Source of the DNA: Modestobacter lapidis
GTDB lineage: Bacteria; Actinomycetota; Actinomycetes; Mycobacteriales; Geodermatophilaceae
NCBI GenBank assembly: GCA_019779905.1
Contig: JABAKE010000001.1
Location: forward strand, 186,001-250,000
Direction: 5' to 3'
Length of the DNA stretch: 64,000 bases
The translations under genes and the position numbers were made by a program. Below, in pieces: positions 34,178 through 43,917 of this stretch. The first letter of the stretch is position 1, and the number at the start of each line of letters is the position of its first letter. The notes below the pieces were generated by a model. The model had not been told where the DNA came from. It was given only the letters and a program-made list of their open reading frames with translations, and did no database searches.

Positions 34178-34579
34178 GTGAAGGTCGAAGCACTCATCTT
34201 CAACTTGCTCACGGTGTTCTGCATCGTGACCGCGATCATCTACGGGTTCTGGGCGCGGGAGCCCATCGGCACCACCGCCCTCGCCCTCTCCGGCGGCCTG
34301 ACCCTGCTCATCGGTGGGTTCTTCTGGTTCGTCAGCCGGCGCATCGACGACCGGCCGGAGGACAGCAAGGACGCCGAGATCGCGGACGGCGCAGGGGAGC
34401 TGGGGTTCTTCAGCCCGGGCAGCTACTGGCCGTTCGGACTCGCCTTCGCTGCCGGGCTGATGGGCCTGGCGCTGGCCTTCTGGTACCCGTGGCTGGTGCT
34501 CATCGCCGGTGCGGCCCTGATCCTGACCATCGGCGGGTTGCTCTTCGAGTACTACGTCGGGCAGAACGCGCACAGCTGA
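34178..34579 (+). CDS. ctaF: Cytochrome c oxidase subunit 4 (actinobacterial CtaF)
   Basis: 133 aa with four helices. MKVEALIFNLLTVFCIVTAIIYGFWAREPIGT is followed by a second helix, the acidic loop RRIDDRPEDSKDAEIADGAGELGFFSPGSYWPFGLA and two further helices. This is the actinobacterial oxidase subunit of the bcc-aa3 supercomplex. GTG 34178 has AGGAGGAG at good spacing. It is in an operon with ctaC. A weak hairpin follows. Confidence 0.93.
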   Translation: MKVEALIFNLLTVFCIVTAIIYGFWAREPIGTTALALSGGLTLLIGGFFWFVSRRIDDRPEDSKDAEIADGAGELGFFSPGSYWPFGLAFAAGLMGLALAFWYPWLVLIAGAALILTIGGLLFEYYVGQNAHS

Positions 34580-34599
34580 CGACGCGCTCCACGACGCGA

Positions 34600-34633
34600 C
34601 AGGGTCTCTTCCGCTCCGGCGGGAGGGACCCTG
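34600..34633 (+). terminator. Possible terminator after ctaF
   Basis: cagggtc (34600-34606) pairs with gaccctg (34627-34633) around a 20-nt loop, starting 20 nt after the ctaF stop. The loop is long, so this is only moderately convincing. Confidence 0.4.
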
Positions 34634-34745
34634 CTTGCGTGTGGAGTCCGCGGGGCAGGAACCCCGGGCGTTCCCGGTGCCGGCGCGACCACACCGGGTG
34701 AACGCGACCTGCCGCCTGGTGGTGACCGTCACCACCCACCCGGCG

Positions 34746-34762
34746 CCGGTTGTGACAACCGG
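34746..34762. promoter_or_regulatory. 17-bp palindrome ahead of a small membrane-protein gene
   Basis: CCGGTTGT-G-ACAACCGG is a perfect palindrome with one central base. It touches the GTG at 34762 and lies 41 bp before the alternative ATG 34804. It looks like an operator for a dimeric regulator. Confidence 0.4.
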
Positions 34763-34998
34763 TGGCACCCGCCGCCGTCTTCAGCGCCGCCCCCGCCGCC
34801 AGCATGGCCGGGCTGGCCTACTACGCGATGCGCGGCGGGCGGCCGCTCGGTACTGCGTATGCCGTCTGGGTGGACATCGGCGCCGTCATGACGGCCGGCT
34901 ACGCGATGTGGTCAGGGCAGGAGCCGGTGTCGACGGTCCGGGGCCTCCTGCTGGCCGGCATCGTCGGCTGCGTCATCGGACTTGAGCTCGCTCACTGA
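34762..34998 (+). CDS. Small membrane protein downstream of ctaF
   Basis: 78 aa from GTG 34762, or 64 aa from ATG 34804. The second start is attractive because the palindrome overlaps the first. Two or three hydrophobic helices are visible (MAGLAYYAMRGG..., VWVDIGAVMTAGYAMW, GLLLAGIVGCVIGLEL). Third-position G+C is high throughout, which supports coding. No family is recognised. It is followed by a strong terminator facing qcrB. Confidence 0.55.
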   Translation: MAPAAVFSAAPAASMAGLAYYAMRGGRPLGTAYAVWVDIGAVMTAGYAMWSGQEPVSTVRGLLLAGIVGCVIGLELAH

Positions 34999-35080
34999 CC
35001 GGTCGGACCGGCGGACAGCAGGATGCGAGGACGCGGTGCTGCTGATCGCCCGGGCACCTGGCTGCACCGGGGCGGATACG

Positions 35081-35120
35081 ACAGAGGGGCCCTGACGGAT
35101 GTCCGCCAGGGCCCCTCTGT
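35081..35120. terminator. Bidirectional terminator between the small membrane gene and qcrB
   Basis: Perfect 14-bp stem acagaggggccctg (35081-35094) with 35107-35120, extended inside by cgga/tccg. It is followed on either strand by short T-rich tracts and lies between convergent units. Confidence 0.85.
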
Positions 35121-35133
35121 CGTGTCGTGCCGA

Positions 35134-36819
35134 TCAGTCGCGCGGCTCCTGGGGTCGCCCGCCCTCGGAGGGGCGCCCGCCCTCGGAGGGGCGTCCCGAT
35201 CCGGTGAGCTCGCGGCGGGCGGCCTCGGTGGCCTCCAGCCCGCGCGCCTCGTGCTCGGCCTCGGCCTGCACCGCGGCGGGCTCCTCCACGGGGGAGAAGA
35301 AGCCCTTGATCGCGCGGCGCGCACCACCGACCTGGTTCATCTTCTTCGGTACCGAGGCGCCGCCGTAGGCGAGCTGGCCGTGGCCGTGCTCATCGACGGG
35401 ACCGAGGGGCTGGTGCACCTCGATGAACTCGCCGCTGGGCAGCCGCCGGATGACGCCGGTCTCGATGCCGTGCTCGAGCACCTCACGGTCGTGCCGCTCG
35501 AGGCCCAGGCAGATCCGGTACGTCAGCACGTACACGATCGGCGGGATGAGGATCATCCCGATCCGGCCGAACCAGGTCATCGCGTTGAGGCTGATGTCGA
35601 ACTTGTCCGCGATGAGGTCGTTGCCGCCGGAGATCCACAGCACGATGTAGAACGACAGCGCCATGGCACCGATCGACGTGCGCACGGGCACGTCGCGCGG
35701 CCGCTGCAGCAGGTGGTGCGAGGCGGTGTCGCCGGTCAGCTTCCGCTCGATCATCGGGTACAGCGCGAGCACCGTGAACATCGCACCGGCGATGACCACG
35801 GTCGGCCAGAAGAGCGCCGGGATGACGTAGCCACCGGGCAGGTTGATGTCCCAGGCGGGGAACAGCCGTGTCGACCCGTCCAGGAATCCGATGTACCAGT
35901 CCGGCTGCGAGCCGGCGGAAACCTGCGCCGGGTTGTACGGCCCCCACAGCCAGACGGGGTTGATCTGCACGAGGCCACCGAGCGCGGCGCAGACCCCGAA
36001 GACGATGAAGAACAGCGCCGTCGCCTTGCCGGCGAACGTCGGGAACAGCCGGTTGCCGACCACGTTGTGCTCGGTCCGACCCGCGCCGGGGAACTGGGTG
36101 TGCTTCTGCTTGACCAGGACCAGCAGGTGCACGGCGATCAGGCCGAGGACGATCGCCGGCAGGATCAGCACGTGGACGATGTAGAAGCGTCCGATGATGT
36201 CCATGCCGACGAAGTCACCGTTGAAGACCGCCCAGTGCACCCAGGTGCCGACGACCGGGATGGAGAGCAGGATCGCGCTGATGATCCGCAGGCCCGTTCC
36301 GGAGAGCAGGTCGTCGGGCAGGGTGTAGCCGGTCACGCCCATGAGCAGGGCGAGGACCAGGAGCCCCACCCCGATCAGCCAGTTGCTCTCGCGCGGCCGG
36401 CGGAAGGCACCGGTGAAGAAGATCCGCAGCAGGTGCACGACGATCGCGGCCACGAACAGCAGGGCGGCCCAGTGGTGGATCTGCCGGATCAGCAGCCCGC
36501 CGCGCACGTCGAAGGACAGCGCCAGCGTGGACTCGTACGCCGCGGACATCTCCACGCCGCGCAGCGGTGCGTAGCCGCCCTCGTAGATGACCTCCTGCAT
36601 GGTCGCGTCGAAGAAGAACGTCAGGTAGGTGCCCGAGAGCAGCAGGATGACGAAGCAGTAGAGCGCGATCTCGCCGAGCAGGAACGACCAGTGGTCGGGA
36701 AAGACCTTGTTCAGCGTCCGGCGCAGGGGGCCGGCGACGATGAGTCGGTCGTCGACCTCGAAAGCTGCTCGGCCGATGCGGGTCGCCGGTGCGGCCGGCG
36801 CAGCCGTGGAGGTGGCCAT
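35134..36819 (-). CDS. qcrB: Cytochrome bc1/bcc complex cytochrome b subunit
   Basis: 561 aa. Eight or nine helices with the paired histidines for two b haems in the second and fourth helices ([24 protein letters not shown] and [25 protein letters not shown]). The Qo-site PDWY motif is present as [11 protein letters not shown]. The C-terminal 60 residues, Glu/Gly/Arg-rich, are an actinobacterial extension with a GRPSEG repeat. The enzyme oxidises menaquinol. Its ATG overlaps the qcrA TGA by 1 nt. It is the last gene of ctaE-qcrC-qcrA-qcrB. Confidence 0.96.
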   Translation of the reverse strand: MATSTAAPAAPATRIGRAAFEVDDRLIVAGPLRRTLNKVFPDHWSFLLGEIALYCFVILLLSGTYLTFFFDATMQEVIYEGGYAPLRGVEMSAAYESTLALSFDVRGGLLIRQIHHWAALLFVAAIVVHLLRIFFTGAFRRPRESNWLIGVGLLVLALLMGVTGYTLPDDLLSGTGLRIISAILLSIPVVGTWVHWAVFNGDFVGMDIIGRFYIVHVLILPAIVLGLIAVHLLVLVKQKHTQFPGAGRTEHNVVGNRLFPTFAGKATALFFIVFGVCAALGGLVQINPVWLWGPYNPAQVSAGSQPDWYIGFLDGSTRLFPAWDINLPGGYVIPALFWPTVVIAGAMFTVLALYPMIERKLTGDTASHHLLQRPRDVPVRTSIGAMALSFYIVLWISGGNDLIADKFDISLNAMTWFGRIGMILIPPIVYVLTYRICLGLERHDREVLEHGIETGVIRRLPSGEFIEVHQPLGPVDEHGHGQLAYGGASVPKKMNQVGGARRAIKGFFSPVEEPAAVQAEAEHEARGLEATEAARRELTGSGRPSEGGRPSEGGRPQEPRD

Positions 36820-37934
36820 CAGATGCTTTCCCGGTTCCAGTAGGTGGGGCCGACCGGCTCAATGTAGTCACTGCGTGCGACGAAGTAACCCTCGTCGTCC
36901 ACAGTGATCGGCAGCTGGGGCAGCGGCCGGGTGGCCGGGCCGAAGACCGGCTTCGCACCTTCCGTCACCTGGAACTGGGACTGATGGCACGGGCAGAGAA
37001 TCCGGCCGGTCTCCTGCTCGTAGAGCGAGACCGGGCAACCGGCGTGCGTGCAGATCTTGGAGTAGGCGACGTAGTCGCCGTAGCCGAAGTCCTCCTGGCC
37101 GGTGGGCGTCTGGAGATTCTGGAGCTGCGCCGGACGCAGCCGGATCAGCATGGTGGCGGCATCGGCGGCACGGTTCCCGCCGGTCACCGCGGGGAAGACG
37201 GTCTCCAGGGAGCCCGGCTGCTGGTCACCGGGGCGGATCGGGGTGCCGTCGTTCCGCACGAGGCGAATGCCCTCGGCCCACGGGGTCGTGCCGAGCGGGT
37301 TGCCCTTGTTCGGGTTCTTGATCAGTCCACCGAGCGGGGCGATGAGCATCGCCCCGAAAGCCAAAGCCATGAAGCCCAGCGTGCCGGTGAGGAGCTTGCG
37401 ACGGCGGAGCCCGGAGTTGTCCAGGCCGCCGAGCAGGGTGGCGGAGGTGGTCACGCGGTCGAAGTGCGAGCCGTCGTGCTTGTCCTGCACCGCGGTCTCG
37501 TGAGGCATGAGCTTCTTGACGAACACCACCAGTCCGATGCCGACCGAGGTGAGGGCAAGGCCCATGAACAGGCCGGTGAGAGGGGTGAAGGCGGCGCTCC
37601 AGGCGCTACCGCCCACCGTCCACTGCCAGTCCGGCAGGAACCAGCCGGACCCGACGTAGACGACCAGGAAGGCCAACGACAGCAGAGCGGCCAGCAAGAA
37701 CCAGAAGGTCACCAGGCGGGTGGCCTGCTTCTCCAGCTTCGAGCCGGGCGTGGGGCCGGGCTCCACGTGCAGGACCTCGACACCGTCGTAGCGGGCACCC
37801 AGCCGGTCCCGCTCGACGCGGTCCATCGCGGCCAGCTGCTCGGGCGTGTGGTCCTCGTCCGGCCCGCCGTGCGCGGGGCCCGCCTCGTCGGAGCCACCGG
37901 CCGAGCCGGGGCGCTGGTGGTCAGTCGTGCTCAC
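36819..37934 (-). CDS. qcrA: Rieske iron-sulfur subunit of the bcc complex
   Basis: 371 aa. Three N-terminal membrane helices (about 72-95, 112-135, 185-205) are typical of actinobacterial QcrA. The C-terminal Rieske domain has CTHAGCP and CPCHQSQF, providing the two Cys and two His cluster ligands and the disulfide. The GTG start overlaps the qcrC stop (GTGA), so synthesis is coupled. The Fe-S cluster supply could involve the ErpA-type protein encoded about 7 kb away. Confidence 0.96.
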   Translation of the reverse strand: MSTTDHQRPGSAGGSDEAGPAHGGPDEDHTPEQLAAMDRVERDRLGARYDGVEVLHVEPGPTPGSKLEKQATRLVTFWFLLAALLSLAFLVVYVGSGWFLPDWQWTVGGSAWSAAFTPLTGLFMGLALTSVGIGLVVFVKKLMPHETAVQDKHDGSHFDRVTTSATLLGGLDNSGLRRRKLLTGTLGFMALAFGAMLIAPLGGLIKNPNKGNPLGTTPWAEGIRLVRNDGTPIRPGDQQPGSLETVFPAVTGGNRAADAATMLIRLRPAQLQNLQTPTGQEDFGYGDYVAYSKICTHAGCPVSLYEQETGRILCPCHQSQFQVTEGAKPVFGPATRPLPQLPITVDDEGYFVARSDYIEPVGPTYWNRESI

Positions 37935-38812
37935 GCCTTCGTCCCCATCCAGAAGATCCCGAACAGCAGAGCGCCCATGCCGGCCACCCAGATGACCAGA
38001 CCCTCGGCCACCGGACCGGCCCGGCCGATGGCGGCGCCGCCGGGATCGGCCTGTGCGTCGATCGTCTGCACGTAGTTGATGATCGCGCGCTTCTCGTCCG
38101 GGGTGAGCTGGTTGTCACCGAACACCGGCATGTTCTCCGGGCCGGTGAGCATCGCGGTGTAGATCTGCAGGTCGTTCGAGTCGCCCAGCGAGGGAGCGCG
38201 CTTGCCGGACGAGAGGGCGCCCCCCTCCCCGACGAAGTTGTGGCAGGAGGCGCAGTTGAGCCGGAACAGCTCACCGCCCTCGGCCAGGTCACCGTCCCGC
38301 AGGTCGCCCGACGGCAGGGTCGGCCCGCCGCCGTTCGCCTGGACGTAGGCCATGAGCTGGTCGATCTCCTCGTCGGAGAACAACACCGGATGCTCGGGGG
38401 CCTGGGCCTCCTGGCGCACCAGCGGCATGCGGCCGGTGGACACCTGGAAGTAGACCGAGGCCGCGCCGACCCCGATGAGCGAGGGACCGCGGTCCTCGAC
38501 GCCCTGCAGGTTCGAACCGTGGCAGGTGATGCAGCTGCGCGTGTAGAGCTCCTCGCCGGCCTCGACGGCCGACGAGACGACGCCCGGCGGATCCTCGGCG
38601 GCATTGGCGCCCGGCGCGAGCGTCGAGTAGCCCACACCGGTGAGCACCAGCGCGGCCATCAGACCGGCGACGTTCGCCACCCGACGGCGTTGCTTGGAGC
38701 GTCGCCGGTCGAGGGCGGCGGCGGCCGGCGAGCCGGCGACCGGGCGCCGGCGCAGCAGCCTGCGACGGCCGCTCTCGAGGGGAGCAGCGGATTCGGGGTT
38801 CGTGGTGGACAC
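37931..38812 (-). CDS. qcrC: Dihaem cytochrome c subunit of the bcc complex
   Basis: 293 aa. A basic N-terminus and a membrane anchor/signal ([21 protein letters not shown]) precede two c-type haem domains with CITCH (94-98) and CASCH (187-191). A C-terminal membrane helix ([20 protein letters not shown]) closes the protein. Two fused haem domains are the actinobacterial solution that replaces a soluble cytochrome c. GTG 38812 follows ctaE by 7 nt. Confidence 0.96.
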   Translation of the reverse strand: MSTTNPESAAPLESGRRRLLRRRPVAGSPAAAALDRRRSKQRRRVANVAGLMAALVLTGVGYSTLAPGANAAEDPPGVVSSAVEAGEELYTRSCITCHGSNLQGVEDRGPSLIGVGAASVYFQVSTGRMPLVRQEAQAPEHPVLFSDEEIDQLMAYVQANGGGPTLPSGDLRDGDLAEGGELFRLNCASCHNFVGEGGALSSGKRAPSLGDSNDLQIYTAMLTGPENMPVFGDNQLTPDEKRAIINYVQTIDAQADPGGAAIGRAGPVAEGLVIWVAGMGALLFGIFWMGTKA

Positions 38813-38819
38813 CGGTTCC

Positions 38820-39434
38820 CTAGCGGATCAGGTAGATCGTGGCGAAGAGCCCGACCCACACGACGTCGACGAAGTGCCAGTAGTAGGAGACCACGATCGC
38901 CGAGGTCGCCTGTGCTGGCGTGAACCGGCCCATGGTGGACCGGATGAGCACGAACACGAAGGCCACCAGGCCGCCGATGACGTGCAGCGCGTGGAAGCCG
39001 GTCGTGAGGTAGAACACCGAGCCGTAGGCCGACGAGGCGATCGTCGTCCCGTGCTCGGTGACCAGGACCCGGTACTCGTTGAACTGGGCCACGGTGAAGA
39101 TCAGGCCCATCGCGAACGTGATCGTGAACCAGCGCCGCAGCCCGTACACGTTGCCCGTCTCGGCGGCGAAGACGCCGATCTGGCAGGTGACCGATGACGC
39201 GACCAGGATCAGCGTGAAGAAGGTCGCGTACGGCAGGTTCAGCTCGGTTGGCTCCGGCGGCCAGCCATCGGTGGCCCGGGCGCGCGCGGTGAAGTACATG
39301 GCGAAGAGTCCGGCGAAGAACATCAGCTCGCTGGCGAGCCAGACGATCGTGCCGACGCTGACCATGTTCGGTCGGGTCAGGGAGTGCACCCGCGAGGTGT
39401 CGAAGGTGCTGCTCGCCACGGGGGCCGTTGTCAC
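38820..39434 (-). CDS. ctaE: Cytochrome c oxidase subunit III
   Basis: 204 aa with five helices, a short form typical of actinobacteria. Conserved pieces: [60 protein letters not shown] and the end [22 protein letters not shown] place the start at GTG 39434 ([17 protein letters not shown]); the upstream extension is not conserved-looking. It heads the minus-strand operon with qcrCAB. It is divergent from the receiver-like gene; the promoter lies in the 122 bp between. Confidence 0.95.
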   Translation of the reverse strand: MTTAPVASSTFDTSRVHSLTRPNMVSVGTIVWLASELMFFAGLFAMYFTARARATDGWPPEPTELNLPYATFFTLILVASSVTCQIGVFAAETGNVYGLRRWFTITFAMGLIFTVAQFNEYRVLVTEHGTTIASSAYGSVFYLTTGFHALHVIGGLVAFVFVLIRSTMGRFTPAQATSAIVVSYYWHFVDVVWVGLFATIYLIR

Positions 39435-39556
39435 CTGGTCATCATGGCATCGGGACGGCCCTGCCACGACGTGGGGTGGGTGGGCGTGGCGCGGCCCGGT
39501 GTGGGCGGCGCGGCGCGGCGACGTGGGCGTCGCGTCGTGCCACTAGGCTCGCCCGG

Positions 39557-39976
39557 GTGAGCGACGCCGCCGTACCGGCCACCGTGCTGGTCTTCAGCCA
39601 TCGGGCCGAGGTCCGCGCCGCCGTCCGCACCGCCCTGGGGCGCTCGCCGGCGGCCGACGTCGGTCCGTTGACCTACGTCGAGTGCGCCACCGGCGACGAG
39701 GTCGTGGCTGCGGTCGACGCCGGCGGCATCGACCTGTGCGTCCTGGACGGCGAGGCGCAGCCGACCGGTGGGATGGGGATCAGCCGGCAGCTCACGGACG
39801 AGATCGCCGATCGTCCCGCCCTGGTGCTGCTCATCGCGCGCCAGGCCGATCGCTGGCTCGCCCACTGGTCGCTCGCCGACGCCTCGCTCGGTTACCCGAT
39901 CGATCCGCTGACCGCAGCCGACGTGGTGGCCGGGCTGTTGCGCGACCGCGCCTCCCGCCGCCCCGCCCGGCGCTGA
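39557..39976 (+). CDS. Receiver-like (response regulator fold) protein without output domain
   Basis: 139 aa. The Rossmann-like beta/alpha pattern VLVFSHRAEVRAAVRTAL, LCVLDGEAQPTGGMGISRQL, ALVLLIARQADRWLAHWSLADASLGYPIDPLTAADVVAGLL matches a receiver domain. The phosphoacceptor position is LDGEA, but the paired acidic residues after strand 1 are replaced (FSHR), so phosphorylation is doubtful. GTG 39557 follows TAGGCT by 7 nt (leaderless). The stop is 3 nt before trpD, so they are co-transcribed. Partner unknown. Confidence 0.78.
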   Translation: MSDAAVPATVLVFSHRAEVRAAVRTALGRSPAADVGPLTYVECATGDEVVAAVDAGGIDLCVLDGEAQPTGGMGISRQLTDEIADRPALVLLIARQADRWLAHWSLADASLGYPIDPLTAADVVAGLLRDRASRRPARR

Positions 39977-39979
39977 CCG

Positions 39980-41029
39980 GTGGCCACCGCCACCCCGACG
40001 TGGTCCGGGCTGATCTCCCGCCTGATCCGTCGCGAGGACCTCAGCGCCGACGACACCCGGTGGGCGATGCGCCAGGTGATGACCGGGGAGGCGTCCCCGG
40101 CCCAGGTGGCGGGCTTCCTCGTGGCGTTGCGGGCGAAGGGCGAGTCACCGGAGGAGGTGGCCGGGCTGGCGGCCACCATGGTCGACCTCGCCACGCCGGT
40201 GAGCCTGCCGGTCGACTGCGTGGACATCGTCGGCACCGGTGGTGACGGCGCCCAGACGGTCAACATCTCCACGATGGCCGCAATCGTCACGGCCGCTGCC
40301 GGCGTGCCCATCGCCAAGCACGGCAACCGGGCGGCGTCGTCGGCGTCCGGCACCGCGGACGTCCTGGAGGCCCTCGGCGTCGTGATCGACCTGCCGGCCC
40401 CGGCCGTCGCCCGGTGCGTCCGGGAGGCGGGCATCGGTTTCTTCTTCGCCCCGGTCTTCCACCCCGGGTTCCGGCACGCCGCGGTTCCGCGCCGGGAGCT
40501 CGGGATCGGCACGGTCTTCAACTTCCTGGGGCCGCTGACCAACCCGGCCCGCCCGGTCGCCGGAGCCATCGGGTGCGCCGACAGCCGGATGGCACCGGTC
40601 ATGGCGGCGGTGCTCGCCGCGCGCGGCACGCGGGCGCTGGTCTTCCGGGGCGACGACGGACTGGACGAGCTGACCACCGCCACGACCTCGTCGGTGTGGA
40701 TCGTGCGTGCCGGCGAGGTCGTCGCAGATCACCTGGACCCCACCGCGCTGGGCATCCCGGTGTCCGCACCGGGTGCGCTGCGCGGGGGCGGTCCGCAGGT
40801 CAACGCCGAGGTGGTCCGCCGGCTGCTCGCCGGCGAGCGGGGCCCGGTGCGCGATGCCGTGCTGCTCAACGCCGCCGGGGCGCTGATGGCGTTCGACGAG
40901 CACGGTGCCCGGCTGCACGACGGGCTGGCCGCCGGGCTGGAACGAGCGGCCGCGGCCGTCGACGACGGTCGGGCCGCCGCGAAGCTCGAGCAGTGGGTGC
41001 GGGTCAGCCAGGCGGCGCGCGACCGGTGA
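39980..41029 (+). CDS. trpD: Anthranilate phosphoribosyltransferase
   Basis: 349 aa. It transfers phosphoribose from PRPP to anthranilate in tryptophan synthesis. Motifs: [15 protein letters not shown] (PRPP loop), [56 protein letters not shown] 39980 lies 3 nt after the receiver gene. The other trp genes are not in the window; trpD beside ctaE is also the arrangement in M. tuberculosis (Rv2192c/Rv2193). Its TGA forms the first bases of a family A repeat. Confidence 0.95.
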   Translation: MATATPTWSGLISRLIRREDLSADDTRWAMRQVMTGEASPAQVAGFLVALRAKGESPEEVAGLAATMVDLATPVSLPVDCVDIVGTGGDGAQTVNISTMAAIVTAAAGVPIAKHGNRAASSASGTADVLEALGVVIDLPAPAVARCVREAGIGFFFAPVFHPGFRHAAVPRRELGIGTVFNFLGPLTNPARPVAGAIGCADSRMAPVMAAVLAARGTRALVFRGDDGLDELTTATTSSVWIVRAGEVVADHLDPTALGIPVSAPGALRGGGPQVNAEVVRRLLAGERGPVRDAVLLNAAGALMAFDEHGARLHDGLAAGLERAAAAVDDGRAAAKLEQWVRVSQAARDR

Positions 41030-41084
41030 AGGACCCACTGCCCCCCAACGCTCGCAAGCTCGCGTCGGACCCCTGCAGGGGGCC
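41027..41084 (+). repeat. Family A 3'-end element starting at the trpD stop codon
   Basis: TGAAGGACCCACTGCCCC, core CGCTCGCAAGCTCGCG, then CCCCTGCAGGGGGCC. The trpD stop is the first triplet of the element. Halves are partly complementary. It probably acts as the terminator of the receiver-trpD unit. Confidence 0.65.
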
Positions 41085-41093
41085 GAAAGGCCG

Positions 41094-41381
41094 CTAGGCG
41101 CCGGACTCGAAGCCGATCGAGAAGGCCGCCTCCAGGTCGTGCCGGGAGTACGCGCGGAAGGCGACGTGGGTGGCCGTGTCGAGTACGCCGGGGACCTTGT
41201 TGATGCGCCCGGCGACGACGGCGGCGATGTCGTCGAACTCGTGCACCCGCACGAGCGCGACCAGGTCGACGTCGCCGGCGACGGAATAGACCTCGCTGAC
41301 CCCGGGGAGGTCGGCCACGGCCTCGGCGACCTCACCGATCGAGTCGGTGGCGGCGTCGATCATCACGATGGCGGTGATCAC
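41094..41381 (-). CDS. Stand-alone AsnC/Lrp ligand-binding (RAM) domain protein
   Basis: 95 aa, with only the effector-binding half of an Lrp/AsnC regulator and no helix-turn-helix. The pattern AIVMIDAATDSIGEVAEAVADLPGVSEVYSVAGDVDLVALVRV, then VAGRINKVPGVLDTATHVAFRAYS, matches the RAM fold. It could form mixed oligomers with full-length regulators or act as an amino-acid sensor. GTG 41381 lies 7 nt after TAGCAT. It overlaps the stop of the exonuclease gene by 4 bp (GTGA). Confidence 0.85.
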   Translation of the reverse strand: MITAIVMIDAATDSIGEVAEAVADLPGVSEVYSVAGDVDLVALVRVHEFDDIAAVVAGRINKVPGVLDTATHVAFRAYSRHDLEAAFSIGFESGA

Positions 41382-43285
41382 GCGGGCGATGCTAGTCGGG
41401 TCGGCGGCCGGCCGCGCCGGTCCGCCGCGCGCTCCGGCCGGCCCGGCGCCACCCGCTCGGGCTGGCTGCGGGTGCTCAGCGCCCGGTTGTCGGCGAACGG
41501 GTCGCGGCCGGCCCGGCCGGCCTCCACCCGGGCGAGGAAGTCGCTGTACCCGCCGGTGCCAGGGGTGCGGCTGGCCAGCGTGCCGGTGAGCTCGACGAGC
41601 CGCGTACCCGGCTTCTCCATCCAGCGCAGCACCAGCTCGGTCTCGTCCACCGACGCCGCGAGCTCGCCGTCCGGGCCGCTGGTCGTCTCAGCCGTCGTCC
41701 TGAGGTCGGCGAGGTGGGCCCGGACCGAACGGCCGCGCTCGGCGACCCCGGCAGCCACCAGCCGGCCCCGTCGCACCACGGACAGCTGCCAGCCGCCCGC
41801 ACCGTCGGGCCGGGCGAGCACCAGTTCGGGCACGGCGGCCAGCGATTCCAGCCGCTGTCGTCGCCGGATCGCGCGCACCAGTACCGCGGTGCGGTCGCGC
41901 AGGACCGCAGCGTCCTCGTAGCGCCCCTCGGTGGCCAGTCTCTCGACCCGCCCGAGCAGGGGTGCGACCACGGCGCGAGGGTCGCGTTCGACCAGGGCGC
42001 GGAACACCGCGGCCACGGCGGCGTACTCCTCTCGGCTCTGCGCGCCGGTGCAGGGTGCTCCGCAGCGGCCCATGTCGGCCAGCGCGCAGGCGCTGCCGGA
42101 GGCGCTGAGCGTCAACCGGGTCGTGCACTGGCGCAGCGGCAGCGACTCGTGCACCGCGGCCATCGCGGCATCCGCGGCCCGGCGGTCGGGGAACGGGCCG
42201 AGGAACACCCCGGCGCCGGGCCGGACGCGGCGCACCACCGACAGGCGGGGGAAGGGCTCGTCGGTGAGGCGCACCCACAGGGCGCGCTCGGGGAAGCGGG
42301 AACGCCGGTTGTAGCGCGGCTTGTGCTCGGCGATCAGCCGCAGCTCGCGCACCGCCGCCTCCAGGTCGTGTGCGCACGGCAGGGCATCGACCCGCTCGGC
42401 GAGCCGGACCATCTCGGTCATCCGGCTGCGCTGCTCGCCGGCGGTGAAGTAGCTCCGCACCCGGCTGCGGAGGTCGGTGGAGGTGCCCACGTAGAGAGGC
42501 TCGTCCCGAGCGCCGCGGAAGACGTAGACGCCCGGTCCGCGCGGGACGGAGGCCGCCAGGTGCCGTTTGCGCCGACGCTGCGGGTCGACCTGGCTGGTGA
42601 GACCGCTGAGCTCCTCCAGCGAGGTCACTCCGAGCGGGCCGAGGCGCTCGAACAGGCCGTGGAGGACGTCGACGGTGGCGCGGGCGTCGTCCAGTGCGCG
42701 GTGGCAGGGCTGGGTGGTGGTGGAGAAGAAGGGGGCGAGGGTGCCGAGCTTGCAGTTGGGCACCTCGTCCCGGGTGAGCAGCCGGCGGGCCAGGACGGCG
42801 GTGTCGACCGCGGCGAACGCCGGCCAGGCGACCCCCGAGGCCTCGCACGCCGCCCTGAGGAAGCCGAGGTCGAACGGCGCGTTGTGGGCCACCAGCACCG
42901 CGCCGCGGGCGAACTCGAGGAAGGCCGGCAGCACCGAGTCGATCCGGGGGGCGGCCGCGACCATCATCGAGGTGATGCCGGTCAGCACGCTGATGTAGGG
43001 CGGGATCTCCTGGCCGGGGTCGACGAGGGTCTGGAACTCGCCGAGCACCTCACCGGCCCGGACCTTGACCGCACCGATCTCGGTGATCGCGCTGTCCTTG
43101 GGGGAGCCGCCGGTGGTCTCCAGGTCGACCACCACGAACGTGATGTCGGCCAGCGGGGTGCCCAGGTCGTCGATCGTGGCCTGCTCGAACCGCACCAGCG
43201 CGCCGGGGGAGGCGGTGCCGGGCGGCAGCGCGGGGAACCCCGCGGAAGGCATCGGCGCGGACGGCGGGAGGGGAGGGGGTGGCAC
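41378..43285 (-). CDS. DEDDh exonuclease fused to a UvrC/Cho-type GIY-YIG endonuclease
   Basis: 635 aa. Residues about 45-215: epsilon-type 3'-5' exonuclease (VVDLETTGGSP, AHNAPFDLGFLRAACE, CHRALDDARATVDVL). Residues about 255-340: GIY-YIG nuclease (PRGPGVYVFRGARDEPLYVGTSTDLRSRVRSYF). The remainder has a UvrC-like Cys-rich stretch (CTTRLTLSASGSACALADMGRCGAPCTG) and a UVR-like helix pair. Such fusions are widespread in actinobacteria (Rv2191-like) and are thought to act in DNA repair. The start at GTG 43285 is chosen because TAGCGT ends 7 nt before it. It overlaps the downstream AsnC-domain gene. Confidence 0.9.
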   Translation of the reverse strand: MPPPPLPPSAPMPSAGFPALPPGTASPGALVRFEQATIDDLGTPLADITFVVVDLETTGGSPKDSAITEIGAVKVRAGEVLGEFQTLVDPGQEIPPYISVLTGITSMMVAAAPRIDSVLPAFLEFARGAVLVAHNAPFDLGFLRAACEASGVAWPAFAAVDTAVLARRLLTRDEVPNCKLGTLAPFFSTTTQPCHRALDDARATVDVLHGLFERLGPLGVTSLEELSGLTSQVDPQRRRKRHLAASVPRGPGVYVFRGARDEPLYVGTSTDLRSRVRSYFTAGEQRSRMTEMVRLAERVDALPCAHDLEAAVRELRLIAEHKPRYNRRSRFPERALWVRLTDEPFPRLSVVRRVRPGAGVFLGPFPDRRAADAAMAAVHESLPLRQCTTRLTLSASGSACALADMGRCGAPCTGAQSREEYAAVAAVFRALVERDPRAVVAPLLGRVERLATEGRYEDAAVLRDRTAVLVRAIRRRQRLESLAAVPELVLARPDGAGGWQLSVVRRGRLVAAGVAERGRSVRAHLADLRTTAETTSGPDGELAASVDETELVLRWMEKPGTRLVELTGTLASRTPGTGGYSDFLARVEAGRAGRDPFADNRALSTRSQPERVAPGRPERAADRRGRPPTRLASPA

Positions 43286-43465
43286 GGGTCGGACGCTAGG
43301 TCGGACCTCCGACAGTCCCGGGGAGGCCACGCCGCCCCGGGTCGGGCCCGACCGCCGCCGACCCGGGGGCCCTGCCGGGATCCTCCGCGGCCACGGGGGA
43401 CGGAACTGTCGGTGGCCCCTCCTACGGTCCGCAGGCGTTGGACCACAGGAGAGAGGAGAGCCGGC

Positions 43466-43858
43466 GTGCTCATCGATTGCGACACCTGCACCGTCCGCGG
43501 GGACGGCTGCGCCGATTGCGTCGTCACGGTCCTGCTCGGCGCCCCACCGGGCTGGCAGGAGACCGGACCGACGGTCGTGCCCCTCACCCGGCGCGTCCGC
43601 TCAGCCACCGGCGAGGTGCAGCCGGCAACCGTCCGTGCCGACGCGCCGGACGCGCCCGGGCAGGAGGTTGCGTTCTGTGATGTGCCGCACCTTGACAGTG
43701 ACGGGGTGGCCGCCCGGCCGGTAGTCGAGCTCGACGATGTCGAGCGGAGGGCCGTCCGGGCCTTGGCAGACTTCGGACTGGTTCCGCCGTTGCGTCATCA
43801 GGATGCGTCGCTGCCGGCTCCCCCGCGTCAGGCGGACGGCGACCGCCACGTGAGTTGA
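43466..43858 (+). CDS. Cys-rich conserved actinobacterial small protein
   Basis: 130 aa. The N-terminus LIDCDTCTVRGDGCADCVVTVLLGAPP holds two CxxC pairs, suggesting a zinc site. An acidic/hydrophobic middle VVELDDVERRAVRALADFGLVPPLR is conserved-looking, while a Pro-rich tail is not. Similar proteins are encoded just upstream of NlpC/P60 genes in other actinobacteria; function unknown. GTG 43466 has GAGGAG at 7 nt; a TACGGT hexamer near 43423 is a promoter candidate. The 343 bp after it carry the promoter and riboswitch of the hydrolase gene. Confidence 0.78.
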   Translation: MLIDCDTCTVRGDGCADCVVTVLLGAPPGWQETGPTVVPLTRRVRSATGEVQPATVRADAPDAPGQEVAFCDVPHLDSDGVAARPVVELDDVERRAVRALADFGLVPPLRHQDASLPAPPRQADGDRHVS

Positions 43859-43917
43859 CGAATTCCAGCACTGTGATTCGTCAGCTGCTGTCGCGCTCTG
43901 GGCGTCCGACAGGGCTT

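Noticed and set aside
41094-41381. A truncated pseudogene of a full Lrp/AsnC regulator
   Set aside because: The gene has its own leaderless-type promoter and start, and stand-alone RAM-domain proteins are a known class, so truncation is not needed to explain it.
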